From contig NZ_JAQGLK010000048.1 in NCBI RefSeq assembly GCF_028292925.1, positions 1-54,539 of the forward strand: DNA of 54,539 bases, read 5' to 3'. Of the stretch, positions 35,273-44,076 are shown in pieces. Position 1 is the stretch's first letter; each line of letters starts with the position of its first letter. The position numbers and the translations under genes are program-made. Below the pieces are notes generated by a model. It made no database searches and was not told the origin of the DNA. It saw only the letters and a program-made list of their open reading frames with translations. The stretch comes from Sphingomonas bacterium. Lineage in GTDB: Bacteria; Pseudomonadota; Alphaproteobacteria; Sphingomonadales; Sphingomonadaceae.

Positions 35273-35979
35273 TCGGCTGCCTGCAGCTGCTGGAAGTCGG
35301 CGGCGAGGCGCTGGCCGCGTGCCAAGGCAACGGGAAGCTCCATATCGGCCCGCATCTGCACGAACCGGCCGGTGCGGCCGTCAAGGCCGAGCACCTGGCC
35401 GGCATGGATATCGACGAACCAGCCGTGCAGCGAGATTTCGCCGCGGGCGATACCGGCGGCAACCGCGGTGTGGGTGCGCAGATGGCCGAGCTGGACGACG
35501 ACGTTCTCCATCGAGACCGCACGCACCTTCTCGCCATTGTCGAGGTCCGAATAGCCGGCGCTGACCACCGCCTCGGCAGCGTGGGCGTGGCGCAACCAGG
35601 CCGCCACGTTGGGCATCGTTTCCAGCCCGACCGGATTGACCAGCGCCTTCATCGCCCCGCAATCGGAATGGCCGCAGACGATGATGTCCCGCACGCCGAG
35701 CGCGGTGACCGCATATTCGACGGTCGAGGTGACGCCGCCATTGGCCTGAGAGAAGGGGGGCACGATATTGCCTGCGTTGCGGCAGACGAACAGATCACCG
35801 GGCGCCGCCTGCATGATCTGCTCCGGCACGATCCGCGAATCGGCGCAGGAGATCATCAGCGCCTTGGGGCTCTGCCCCTCGGTGGTGAGCTTGGCGAAGA
35901 GCGCGCTCTGGTTCGGGAATACGAGCTTCTCGAAGCCGAGTACGCGACCGATCAGTTCATTGGCCGGGCCATTGTCCAC
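35269..35979 (-). CDS. Beta-class carbonic anhydrase
   Basis: A 236-residue zinc enzyme interconverting CO2 and bicarbonate. Zinc ligands Cys45 (ISCADSRI), His104 and Cys107 (CGHSDCGAM), and the catalytic dyad Asp47-Arg49, are all present. GTG start at 35979 with AGGAG upstream. It overlaps the SulP gene by 4 bases, so transporter and enzyme are translationally coupled. Likely supplies bicarbonate for carboxylases or controls its import. Confidence 0.96.
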   Translation of the reverse strand: MDNGPANELIGRVLGFEKLVFPNQSALFAKLTTEGQSPKALMISCADSRIVPEQIMQAAPGDLFVCRNAGNIVPPFSQANGGVTSTVEYAVTALGVRDIIVCGHSDCGAMKALVNPVGLETMPNVAAWLRHAHAAEAVVSAGYSDLDNGEKVRAVSMENVVVQLGHLRTHTAVAAGIARGEISLHGWFVDIHAGQVLGLDGRTGRFVQMRADMELPVALARGQRLAADFQQLQAAE

Positions 35980-35999
35980 GATTGTTGCTCCTGATGCGC

Positions 36000-36017
36000 G
36001 TCCCGCGAGGGCGGGAC
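36000..36017 (-). other. Hairpin in the carbonic anhydrase leader
   Basis: GTCCCGC / GCGGGAC, 7-base stem with a GAGG loop, ends about 20 bases before the GTG start. It could affect ribosome access or be a leftover terminator. Confidence 0.35.
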
Positions 36018-36103
36018 CGTTCTCAGGCTAGGTAGAAAATCGAGCTTTCCGCCGTGCGGCGCATATGTAAGAAATGATTTCCCCGGCCAGCAGCATTCCG
36101 CCC

Positions 36104-37423
36104 TCAGCGGGGCAGCACAAGCTCTGCGCGCAGCCCGCCCGCGGCCCGGTTCACCAGCCGCAGCGTGCCGCCTTCGGCCTCTACCGTGCGCACGACGATG
36201 GCCAGCCCCAAACCAAGCCCGAGCGTGTTGCGCCCCCGCGCGGGATCGAGCCGGGTGAAGGGGGCGAGCGCGGCCGCGATATCCTGGGGCGGAATACCCG
36301 GCCCGTCATCCTCGACCTGGATGACGATCCGGGTATCTTCATAGGCGAGCGAAACCATCGCGTTGCCGCCATAATGGATCGCGTTGTCGACCAGGTTGAC
36401 CACCGCCCGCTTCAGCCCGATCGGCCGCACGTTTATCTCGCAATGTTCCGGGCCCTCATACTCGGCGCGCATCCCGCGATCGGAAAAGTCGTCGACGATC
36501 GTCGCGATCAGCACCGCCACGTCGATCCGCACCGGCAGTTCGGGATCACTCTCTCCGCCGAGATAGGCGAGCAGGGATGCGACCATCCCCTCCATTTCCG
36601 CCACGTCACCGCTTATCGCATCGCGCAGTTCTGGCTCGCTCACGGCCTCCAGCCGCAGCTGGAGCCGGGAAAGAGGGGTGCGCAGATCGTGGCCGACCGC
36701 GGCGAGAGCCTGCGTGCGATCCGTGATCAGGCGGTGGATGCGCCGCTGCATGTCGTTGAACGCGCGGATGACCCGGCGGACCTCGCCCGTGCCGGCTTCG
36801 GCGAGGATGACTTCATCGCCCGTGATGCCGGTGCCGAAGCGGCCCGCGGCGTGCGCCAGCGTGCGCAGCGGGCGGAGCGTCCGGCGGATCAGCAGCGCCC
36901 CGACGACGAGCAGCCCCACCGCCGGAACCAGCGCCAGCAGGATCCGCCCGATCGTCAGATCCCAGGCGTGCACCGTTTCCCGCGTGCTGAAATAGAGCCA
37001 GCTGCCGTCCGGCAGCGACAGGCCCCCTGCAACCACCGTGTGTCGGCCGGGCGCGTCCAGGCGTAGCCGGAGATCGGAACTGGCGAGGGCCGGTTCCCAG
37101 GCAACGATCTGGCGCCGCATGTCGACCAGTTCGGCCGCGAGCCGCGGCGGGGGCGGCAGCGATGGCGCCCAGCGGATGACATAGCGATCCGTCGTCAGCC
37201 GTTCCGCCATTGCCGAACGTTCCTGCCAGGGCCGCTCGGCCACCAGCTTGCGGGCGATGACGAGGTGTTCGGCCAGCCGCCTTGCCTCGTCCTCCCGCAC
37301 CGAGAACTGGCTGGCGCGTTCGTAGAGCAAAGTGCTCACGCCGAATTCGATCACCACCGTCAGCAGCAGGATCGCCAGGATGCGCCCGAGCAGCCCGAGG
37401 GACGGGCGCACGAACCGCCTCAA
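36104..37423 (-). CDS. Sensor histidine kinase (EnvZ-like), second in the window
   Basis: A 439-residue membrane kinase. N-terminal helix (about 9-29), periplasmic sensor of about 120 residues, second helix, HAMP, H box AVGHDLRTPLSRLQLRLEAV with His245, N box VNLVDNAIHYGG, G1 EDDGPGIPPQD and G2 NTLGLGLGLAIV. Start: TTG at 37423 overlaps the regulator stop (TTGA); GTG five codons in is an alternative. Similar in layout to the kinase at 26328 but clearly divergent in sequence. Behind the dctA-RR genes on the same strand. Confidence 0.92.
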   Translation of the reverse strand: MRRFVRPSLGLLGRILAILLLTVVIEFGVSTLLYERASQFSVREDEARRLAEHLVIARKLVAERPWQERSAMAERLTTDRYVIRWAPSLPPPPRLAAELVDMRRQIVAWEPALASSDLRLRLDAPGRHTVVAGGLSLPDGSWLYFSTRETVHAWDLTIGRILLALVPAVGLLVVGALLIRRTLRPLRTLAHAAGRFGTGITGDEVILAEAGTGEVRRVIRAFNDMQRRIHRLITDRTQALAAVGHDLRTPLSRLQLRLEAVSEPELRDAISGDVAEMEGMVASLLAYLGGESDPELPVRIDVAVLIATIVDDFSDRGMRAEYEGPEHCEINVRPIGLKRAVVNLVDNAIHYGGNAMVSLAYEDTRIVIQVEDDGPGIPPQDIAAALAPFTRLDPARGRNTLGLGLGLAIVVRTVEAEGGTLRLVNRAAGGLRAELVLPR

Positions 37424-38130
37424 GCGCGGACGACCTCGGCGTTGAGCATGTAGCCGATGCCCCGCACGGTGGTGATCGGCGCCGACCTCCCGGAGGCGGA
37501 AAGCTTGCGGCGGAGGCGGCTGACGAGCACGTCGATGCTGCGATCCGAACTGTCGCCGAGCCGGGTCCGCGAAAGCTCGATCAGCCGCTCGCGCGCAATC
37601 ACCCGCTGCGGGTGATCGAGAAAGCTGGCGAGCAGGTCGAACTCCGCGCCGGTAAGCTCGACGATCGCGCCGCCCGGCGACTTGAGCTCACGGCGGGGAA
37701 AGTTGACCGTCCACCCGTCGAACTCGGCACGGTCCTGCCGCTCGCCGCCGGCCTGCCGCTCCACTCCGCCGCGACGAAGCACGGCGCGGACGCGGGCGAT
37801 CAGCTCCCGCGTGCCGAACGGCTTGCTCAGATAATCGTCCGCGCCCAGCTCCAGCCCGAGCACGCGATCCGCCTCGCCCGCCTTGGCGCTGATGAAGATG
37901 ATCGGCACCTCACTGCGCTGCCGGATCTGGCGGCACAGATCGATGCCGCTGGTGCCCGGCAGCATGATATCGAGCAGCACCAGATCAACCTGCCCCGCCT
38001 CGAACGCCAGCCACATTTCCGGCGCGGAACAGGCGGGGCGCACGGTGTAGCCATTTTCCTGCAGCGCGCGGGCGGTGAGCATCCGCAGCGCGGGATCGTC
38101 CTCCACCAGTACGATCGACGGCGCGGTCAT
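37420..38130 (-). CDS. OmpR-family response regulator, second in the window
   Basis: A 236-residue regulator: receiver with phospho-site Asp54 (LLDIMLPGTSG), switch residues in FISAKAGEAD and SKPFGTRELI, then a winged-helix domain (FDLLASFLDHPQRVIARERLIE, SIDVLVSRLRRKL, ITTVRGIGYML). It lies 44 bases behind dctA on the same strand and overlaps its kinase. A role in dicarboxylate uptake control is possible but unproven. Confidence 0.95.
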   Translation of the reverse strand: MTAPSIVLVEDDPALRMLTARALQENGYTVRPACSAPEMWLAFEAGQVDLVLLDIMLPGTSGIDLCRQIRQRSEVPIIFISAKAGEADRVLGLELGADDYLSKPFGTRELIARVRAVLRRGGVERQAGGERQDRAEFDGWTVNFPRRELKSPGGAIVELTGAEFDLLASFLDHPQRVIARERLIELSRTRLGDSSDRSIDVLVSRLRRKLSASGRSAPITTVRGIGYMLNAEVVRA

Positions 38131-38174
38131 TGGCTGGGATCCGGGATCAAGGGCGGGAGCGGCATGCCCCTGAT

Positions 38175-39578
38175 CTAGGATCGTGCCCCGTCCGGGTCAA
38201 TTCGATGGGCATCCGCCGCACCCCCGGCCGGCACCACGGCGCCGACTGGCTCTTCGCTGATCCGGCCGGACAGGGCGCGGGCAAGCTGATCGCGATCAAG
38301 TGCCCCTTCCCACCGCGCGACGACGATCGTTGCCACCGCATTGCCGACGAAGTTGGTGAGCGACCGGCATTCGGACATGAAGCGATCGACCCCGAGGATC
38401 AGCGCCATTCCCGCCACCGGCACCGACGGCACGATCGAGAGCGTCGCCGCCAGCGTGATGAAGCCCGCGCCCGTCACCCCCGCCGCGCCCTTGGAGCTCA
38501 GCATCGCCACCCCCAGCAGCGCCAGTTGCTCGCCAAGCGACAGGGGAACGTTGCACGCCTGCGCGATGAACAGGGCGGCCAGCGTCATGTAGATGTTCGT
38601 GCCGTCCAGATTGAACGAATAGCCCGTGGGCACGACCAGCCCGACCACCGGCTTGGCGCAGCCGGCGCGCTCCATCTTCTCGATCAGGCTGGGGAGCGCC
38701 GCCTCCGACGACGATGTGCCGAGCACCAGCAGCAGCTCGGCCCGCAGGTATCGGATCAGCCGGAAGATCGAGAAGCCGCACGCGCGTGCCACCGCGCCGA
38801 GAATGACGAACACGAACAGCAGCGACGTGAGGTAGAACGTTGCCACCAGCGCGCCGAGGTTGGCCAGCGTGCCGACGCCGTAGCGGCCGATGGTGAACGC
38901 GATCGCCCCGAACGCCCCGACCGGCGCCGCCTTCATCAGGATGCCGACCAGCCGGAACACGACGATCGCAAGCCGTTCCAGCAGCGCCAGCACCGGCTCG
39001 CCGACTTCGCCGGCCAGCGACAGCGCGATGCCAAACAGGATGGCGACGAACAGCACCTGCAGGATCGATCCGCTGGTCAGCGCAGACACGATCGTATCGG
39101 GGATGATCGCCATCACGAAATCGATCAGCCCGGTGGCGTGGGCCTTTTCGCTGTAGCTGGCGACGGCGCCGGCATCGAGCGTGGCCGGATCGATGTTCAG
39201 CCCCGCGCCCGGCTGGACGACGTTGGCGACGATCAGCCCGACGACCAGCGCCAGCGTGGAGAAGAACAGGAAATAGGCGAAGGCCTTGCCGGCCACCCGC
39301 CCGACGCCGGCAAGCTCGCGCATGCCGGCAATCCCGGTGACGACGGTCAGGAAGATCACCGGGGCGATGATCATCTTGACCAGCTTGATGAAGCCATCGC
39401 CCAGCGGCTTCATCGCCTCGCCCGTTGCCGGGTAATAATGGCCCAGCAGCGTGCCCAGCACGATGGCGATCAGTACCTGGACGTAGAGATGGCCGGCCCA
39501 GTGCCCCTTGCGCGGGGCGATGGCCGTCCCGTCCGATCCGGCGGACGCATGTATCATTAGCAGCTTTCCCGGTCCCAT
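38175..39578 (-). CDS. dctA: DctA, C4-dicarboxylate:cation symporter
   Basis: A 467-residue inner-membrane transporter of the DAACS family for succinate, fumarate and malate. Conserved signatures: [31 protein letters not shown] (substrate-binding hairpin), [26 protein letters not shown], and [20 protein letters not shown]. Start ATG at 39578 or seven codons further in (MIHASAG). Divergent from sthA; downstream are an OmpR-type regulator and kinase. Confidence 0.94.
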   Translation of the reverse strand: MGPGKLLMIHASAGSDGTAIAPRKGHWAGHLYVQVLIAIVLGTLLGHYYPATGEAMKPLGDGFIKLVKMIIAPVIFLTVVTGIAGMRELAGVGRVAGKAFAYFLFFSTLALVVGLIVANVVQPGAGLNIDPATLDAGAVASYSEKAHATGLIDFVMAIIPDTIVSALTSGSILQVLFVAILFGIALSLAGEVGEPVLALLERLAIVVFRLVGILMKAAPVGAFGAIAFTIGRYGVGTLANLGALVATFYLTSLLFVFVILGAVARACGFSIFRLIRYLRAELLLVLGTSSSEAALPSLIEKMERAGCAKPVVGLVVPTGYSFNLDGTNIYMTLAALFIAQACNVPLSLGEQLALLGVAMLSSKGAAGVTGAGFITLAATLSIVPSVPVAGMALILGVDRFMSECRSLTNFVGNAVATIVVARWEGALDRDQLARALSGRISEEPVGAVVPAGGAADAHRIDPDGARS

Positions 39579-39699
39579 GGATCGTACGGAGCTTGGCCGA
39601 GGAGCGCGCGCGGCGCAATTGCCGGCGGTGCAATGGCGCGGTTGGCATCCGCACGCGGAAACGTCATCTTCGATCCAGTGCTTCCAACGGGATCAATCA

Positions 39700-41109
39700 A
39701 TGGCTTCATCTCTCGACCTACTCGTGATTGGCAGCGGGCCCGCCGGTCGGCGCGCGGCGGTGCAGGCCGCCAAGCTGGGCAAGCAGGTGCTGGTGGTCGA
39801 GAAAGGGCGGCGGCTGGGCGGCGTCTCCGTCCACACCGGCACGATCCCGTCCAAGACGCTGCGCGAAACGGTGCTCAACCTGTCCGGCTGGCGGGAACGG
39901 GGCTTTTACGGCCGCTCCTACCGGGTGAAGCAGAACATCTCGGCCGACGATCTGCTCGCCCGCCTGCGCAAGACGCTGGACCATGAGGTCGAGGTGCTGG
40001 AGCATCAGTTCAGCCGCAACCGGGTGCAGACCGCCTACGGCGCGGCGCGCTTCGTCGATCCGCACACGATCGAGGTGACGACCAGCGAGGGCGACGTCAC
40101 CTGCCACACCGCCGAACACATCCTGATCGCCTGCGGCACCAAGCCGTTCCGCCCCGATCACGTGCCGTTCGACGGGGTGAACGTGGTCGACGGCGACGAG
40201 CTTCTGGAATTGGCCGAACTTCCGCGCAGCCTCACCGTGATCGGCGCGGGCGTAATCGGCGTGGAATATGCCACCATCTTCAGCGCGCTGGACGTGCACG
40301 TGGCGCTGATCGAGCCGCGCGAAAGCTTCCTCGACTTCATCGACAAGGAACTGATCCAGGAATTCACCCACGAACTGCGCGATCGCAGCGTCGATCTGCG
40401 GCTGGGATCGGCAGTGACCGACATCACCGTCGTGGATGGCAACGTCACCTGCACGCAGGCGGACGGCCGCCGGATCACCAGCGACATGGTGCTGTTCGCC
40501 GCCGGCCGGGTCGGCGCGACCGATGGGCTGAACCTGGCCGCCGCGGGGCTCTCCGTCGATCATCGCGGGCGCATCGCCGTCGAGCCCAAGACGATGCAGA
40601 CCGCCATCCCGCACATCTATGCCGCGGGGGACGTGATCGGGTTTCCCAGCCTCGCCTCCACCTCCATGGAGCAGGGCCGGCTCGCCGCGTGCCACGCCTT
40701 CGGGCTGGAGCCGCCGCCGCCGCCCGAATATTTCCCCTACGGCATCTATTCCGTGCCCGAAATATCGGTGGTGGGGATGAGCGAGGAGGAGGTGCGCCGC
40801 CGCGGCATCGCCTGCGAGATCGGCATCGCCCGCATGCGCGAAACCTCCCGCGGGCACATCATGGGGCTGGAAAGCGGCATGATGAAGATGCTGTTCTCGA
40901 TCAAGACGCGCCGCCTGCTCGGCGTCCACATCATCGGCGAGGGCGCGACCGAACTGATCCACATCGGCCAGGCGGTGCTCAACCTGAAGGGCACGATCGA
41001 TTACTTCATCGACAACACGTTCAACTACCCGACGCTGGCGGAAGCGTACAAGATCGCCGCACTGGATGCGTGGAACCGGCTGCCGAAGGCGAGTGCGGGG
41101 GTGGGGTAG
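39700..41109 (+). CDS. sthA: SthA, soluble NAD(P)+ transhydrogenase
   Basis: A 469-residue flavoprotein balancing NADPH and NADH. FAD motif LVIGSGPAGRRAAVQAAKLG, the SthA segment GGVSVHTGTIPSKTLRETV, NAD motif VIGAGVIGVEYATIFSALD, and the dimer interface with NYPTLAEAYK. Both redox Cys of disulfide reductases are absent (Val-Ser-Val-His), which fits transhydrogenases and excludes dihydrolipoamide or mercury reductase. The start at 39700 aligns with the family; a 41-codon in-frame extension starting at 39577 lacks support. Confidence 0.93.
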   Translation: MASSLDLLVIGSGPAGRRAAVQAAKLGKQVLVVEKGRRLGGVSVHTGTIPSKTLRETVLNLSGWRERGFYGRSYRVKQNISADDLLARLRKTLDHEVEVLEHQFSRNRVQTAYGAARFVDPHTIEVTTSEGDVTCHTAEHILIACGTKPFRPDHVPFDGVNVVDGDELLELAELPRSLTVIGAGVIGVEYATIFSALDVHVALIEPRESFLDFIDKELIQEFTHELRDRSVDLRLGSAVTDITVVDGNVTCTQADGRRITSDMVLFAAGRVGATDGLNLAAAGLSVDHRGRIAVEPKTMQTAIPHIYAAGDVIGFPSLASTSMEQGRLAACHAFGLEPPPPPEYFPYGIYSVPEISVVGMSEEEVRRRGIACEIGIARMRETSRGHIMGLESGMMKMLFSIKTRRLLGVHIIGEGATELIHIGQAVLNLKGTIDYFIDNTFNYPTLAEAYKIAALDAWNRLPKASAGVG

Positions 41110-41245
41110 CCGCTGACGCCACGGCGGTTGGGAAGGATCGTTGTAAGCCTCCGGGTTGTGGGGCAGATAGCCTGGCACCGACGCTGCCGGTGCGCACGCC
41201 GCCGGCGCATTGTGAATGGGGGAGATCGCAGGCGGTGATCGAGGC

Positions 41246-42634
41246 ATGATCAAATGGCGGATTGCCGCAGGCAGCGACGCGATCTTCACTTCGTGTGGTG
41301 AGAAGCAAGACGGGGCAGTAAAGTTCGGCGCAAGCGGTGGATGCCTGGTCCATGGGCCTTATCTGGATCTGCCCGCTGGGCAACTGACGGCAAGGCTGAT
41401 GCTCGCGAGACCCGCCACCGGGCGCGTACGACTGGATTTCGCGCTTGATCATGGACTTACCGTGCTGGCGAGCAGGGAAGTCGATTGTGCGCCGGATGAC
41501 GATCATCTCGAAATCACCTGTGAGTTGCCCGGGCATGTCCAAGGCGCGGAAGTTCGCCTGTTCGTCGAGGACGGCATGGATCTGACCGTTACCGAAGTGC
41601 AGATCGATGTGGATACGCCTCAGCCGCAACCGCCCGCGCCAGATCGGCCTGTCGGGGAAGAGTCGCGAAAGACCTTCGCCGAAAAGGTGAACAGCGGCTT
41701 CATCGACACTTACCTGTCGGGCAAGTCGATCCTCGAGGTCGGATTCAGGGGGTATCGCGACGAGATCGTTCTTCCGATCGTGCCTCAGGCGATCGGTGTC
41801 GATATCGGTTATCCGGGGTATGACGGAAAAGTTCTTCCGTTTGCAGATGAGTCCGTCGACGCGATATATACGAGCCATTGTCTCGAACATATCAGCGACT
41901 ATCAGGGCGCGCTTCGGGACTGGTACAGGCTCCTGAAGGTCGGTGGATATCTGATCATCGCGGTGCCGCATCAATATATGTTCGAGAAGCAGCGCAACCT
42001 GCCCTCACTGAGCAACCACGATCATAAGAGATACTATACATCCGAGTCCCTGTTGCGGGAGATATCGGGGTCGTGGCCGGAAAATAGCTATCGCATCAGG
42101 CAGCTCGTAGAGAACGACGCGGGGTTCGATTACTCCTTGCCTCCCGAAGAGGCGTCGCCGGGCTGCTACGAGATCGAGATCGTGGTTCAGAAGATGAAGG
42201 TTCCGATGTGGCGACTGGCCGACGGTTCAGTCCGGACCTACGGTGCCGCGGAATTTTACGGGGCTGGCCCCCGGACGAACCTCTGGAGCATCGATCTGGA
42301 CTTCGCGAGCGAGGGGCCGTGCAAGGTATGGGGGCCGTATGCGCGCCTAGTGCCGGCGGAGTATGAGGCCATCTTTCACTTCGAGAGCGAGCTTGGAGGC
42401 GAGGTCCTCCCCCGTGACATAACCCTGGACGTTGCCGTCGACAGAGTGCGGGTGGCGGCGCTCGCGCTGTCCGGACATGACGGGGCGGAGCAACTACGCT
42501 CCGGCGCCATCCGCGTGCCCTTTCAAGTAGTTGAAGATGTGTCGCACGTGGAGTTCAGGACGTTCGTTGACGCTTCCCAGTCGAATGGACGGCTTTCCTT
42601 CAAGGGCGTGACCGTGCAGTTTCAGCGAGCCTGA
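41246..42634 (+). CDS. Class I methyltransferase between two related beta-rich domains
   Basis: A 462-residue protein of unknown target. Middle part (about 145-300) is a SAM-dependent methyltransferase: ILEVGFRGYRDEIVLP (motif I, residue 162 on), a GVDIG acidic strand, VDAIYTSHCLEHISDYQGAL and RLLKVGGYLIIAVPHQ (Methyltransf_11 type). Flanks: residues 1-125 and about 330-462 are two beta-rich domains that resemble each other, both with a GGC/GPC-x-V-x-GPY-x-x-L core. Such flanks suggest binding of a polysaccharide or surface glycan (inference). Base composition and codon use look less GC-rich than neighbours (more ATA, AGA, TTC/TAT), and it stands alone, hinting at transfer. Start uncertain: ATG 41246 or 41216. 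Confidence 0.8.
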   Translation: MIKWRIAAGSDAIFTSCGEKQDGAVKFGASGGCLVHGPYLDLPAGQLTARLMLARPATGRVRLDFALDHGLTVLASREVDCAPDDDHLEITCELPGHVQGAEVRLFVEDGMDLTVTEVQIDVDTPQPQPPAPDRPVGEESRKTFAEKVNSGFIDTYLSGKSILEVGFRGYRDEIVLPIVPQAIGVDIGYPGYDGKVLPFADESVDAIYTSHCLEHISDYQGALRDWYRLLKVGGYLIIAVPHQYMFEKQRNLPSLSNHDHKRYYTSESLLREISGSWPENSYRIRQLVENDAGFDYSLPPEEASPGCYEIEIVVQKMKVPMWRLADGSVRTYGAAEFYGAGPRTNLWSIDLDFASEGPCKVWGPYARLVPAEYEAIFHFESELGGEVLPRDITLDVAVDRVRVAALALSGHDGAEQLRSGAIRVPFQVVEDVSHVEFRTFVDASQSNGRLSFKGVTVQFQRA

Positions 42635-42641
42635 CGGGCTG

Positions 42642-42669
42642 CCGCAAGATCCGTCGCGGGGTCTTGCGG
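42642..42669 (+). terminator. Hairpin after the methyltransferase gene
   Basis: CCGCAAGATCC pairs with GGGTCTTGCGG (one G-U pair) around a 6-base loop, 7 bases past the stop codon. Confidence 0.6.
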
Positions 42670-42759
42670 ACCGGCCCATCGAACGCTGCACCGGCCGATA
42701 CCGGCAATCGGCAGGCGCAATCGCTGTGCCCGGCCGGAGCCGCAGCCAGTTCGTGTTCG

Positions 42760-44076
42760 CTAATATTCGTACGCCTTCGGCTTCGCCCCCTCCTGCGGTG
42801 TCAGATAGCGATCGCGCAGCTTGGTCTGGTGGTTCGTGAGGGGTTGCGCCACGCCGTCGATATAGACGGCGCTAACCGCGGTGCTCAGTTCCAGCGGGTC
42901 GCCATCCCAGATCACCACGTCGCCGCGTCTGCCGGGGCGGAGCGTGCCCATGTCCGCGCCCACACCCAGCGCGTCGGCGGGGCGGCCGGTGATCGCGGCG
43001 AAGGCATCGTCCCACGTCAGCCCGGTCGCGCCGGGCACCTTCGTCAGCGCGACGAGGTTGCCGGCATATTGCGTTTCCAGCCGGGCCTGCCGCGCCTCGT
43101 TGTCGTTGATCATGCCGATCGACACCTTCACACCCGCCGCCTGCATCCGCCCCATGTTCGACTGGGTGGCGGCCAGCTGCTCGAACGAGGCGGGCAGATC
43201 GTTGAGCGCGGAGGCGATCACCGGCACGCCGGCGGCGGCGATCTGCGCGGCGACCGTCCAGCCTTCGGTCGCGCCGACCAGCACCATCTTCAGCGCCGGC
43301 ACCTCGCGCTTGAGATCCAGCACGGCCAATATGTCCGATCCCCGCTCGACATGGACAAGGAGGGGGGTGCGCCCCTCGATCACCGGCACCAGCGCCTCGG
43401 CATCGGCGCGGGTGAGAAGGGCATCCTTGCCGCGATCGTCGAAGCTCGCCGGGTTGCGCGCATAGGTTCGCGCCTCGAAGATGGCGTTGCGCAGCATCGC
43501 GAACGCCGCCGGGCGGCTGCCGCCCGCGGCGCGCGCGCCCGCCTCGCCCGCTTCCATGAACTGGAAGGCGCGGGGGCGGGTGACGGCGGCCATGTCCGCG
43601 CCCAGATCGATGATCGCGCCCTGCCCGGCGAAGATCGATCCGCGGCTCTCCGGCGCGACGATCGCGCGGGTGACGCCGGCGGCGCGGTTGACCGCGATCG
43701 CGGTGGTCCGCGGGTTGACGGCCGGGGCGACATCGATCGCGGCGTGGAAGGGGGTGTTGCCGGCGGCGCTGTCATCGGTGGCGGCGACGCCGTCGACCTC
43801 GACGATGCCCATCCGGGTGAAGCCGGCGAAGATCCCGGGCGACACCCACTTGCCCCCCGCATCGACGGCGGTGATGCCGGCCGGCACCGCAACGCCGCGC
43901 CCGGCGGCGACCACCCGGCCGCCCTGGATCACGACGGTGCCGCCATCGATCGGTGGCGATCCATCGCCCAGAACCAGCTTTGCGTTGGTGATCGCGATCG
44001 ACTGGGCGGGCGCGGCACCGGGGACGGCGGCGATCACAGCGGCCGCCGCGGCGGCGCGGAGGAAAGCGCGGTTCAC
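42760..44076 (-). CDS. Secreted amidohydrolase-like protein with degenerate metal site
   Basis: A 438-residue exported protein of the amidohydrolase (imidazolonepropionase-like) superfamily. GTG start at 44076 overlaps the stop of the upstream amidohydrolase (GTGA) and opens a signal peptide (VNRAFLRAAAAAAVIAAVPGAAPA/QS). The N-terminal beta-sandwich (AITNAKLVLGDGSPP, GGTVVIQGGRVVAAG) and the C-terminal GTLRPGRRGDVVIWDGDPLE match the family. But after KWVSPGIFAGFTRMG the usual HxH metal motif is missing, so at least part of the metal centre is lost. Perhaps a non-catalytic partner of its neighbour or a different chemistry. Confidence 0.88.
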   Translation of the reverse strand: MNRAFLRAAAAAAVIAAVPGAAPAQSIAITNAKLVLGDGSPPIDGGTVVIQGGRVVAAGRGVAVPAGITAVDAGGKWVSPGIFAGFTRMGIVEVDGVAATDDSAAGNTPFHAAIDVAPAVNPRTTAIAVNRAAGVTRAIVAPESRGSIFAGQGAIIDLGADMAAVTRPRAFQFMEAGEAGARAAGGSRPAAFAMLRNAIFEARTYARNPASFDDRGKDALLTRADAEALVPVIEGRTPLLVHVERGSDILAVLDLKREVPALKMVLVGATEGWTVAAQIAAAGVPVIASALNDLPASFEQLAATQSNMGRMQAAGVKVSIGMINDNEARQARLETQYAGNLVALTKVPGATGLTWDDAFAAITGRPADALGVGADMGTLRPGRRGDVVIWDGDPLELSTAVSAVYIDGVAQPLTNHQTKLRDRYLTPQEGAKPKAYEY

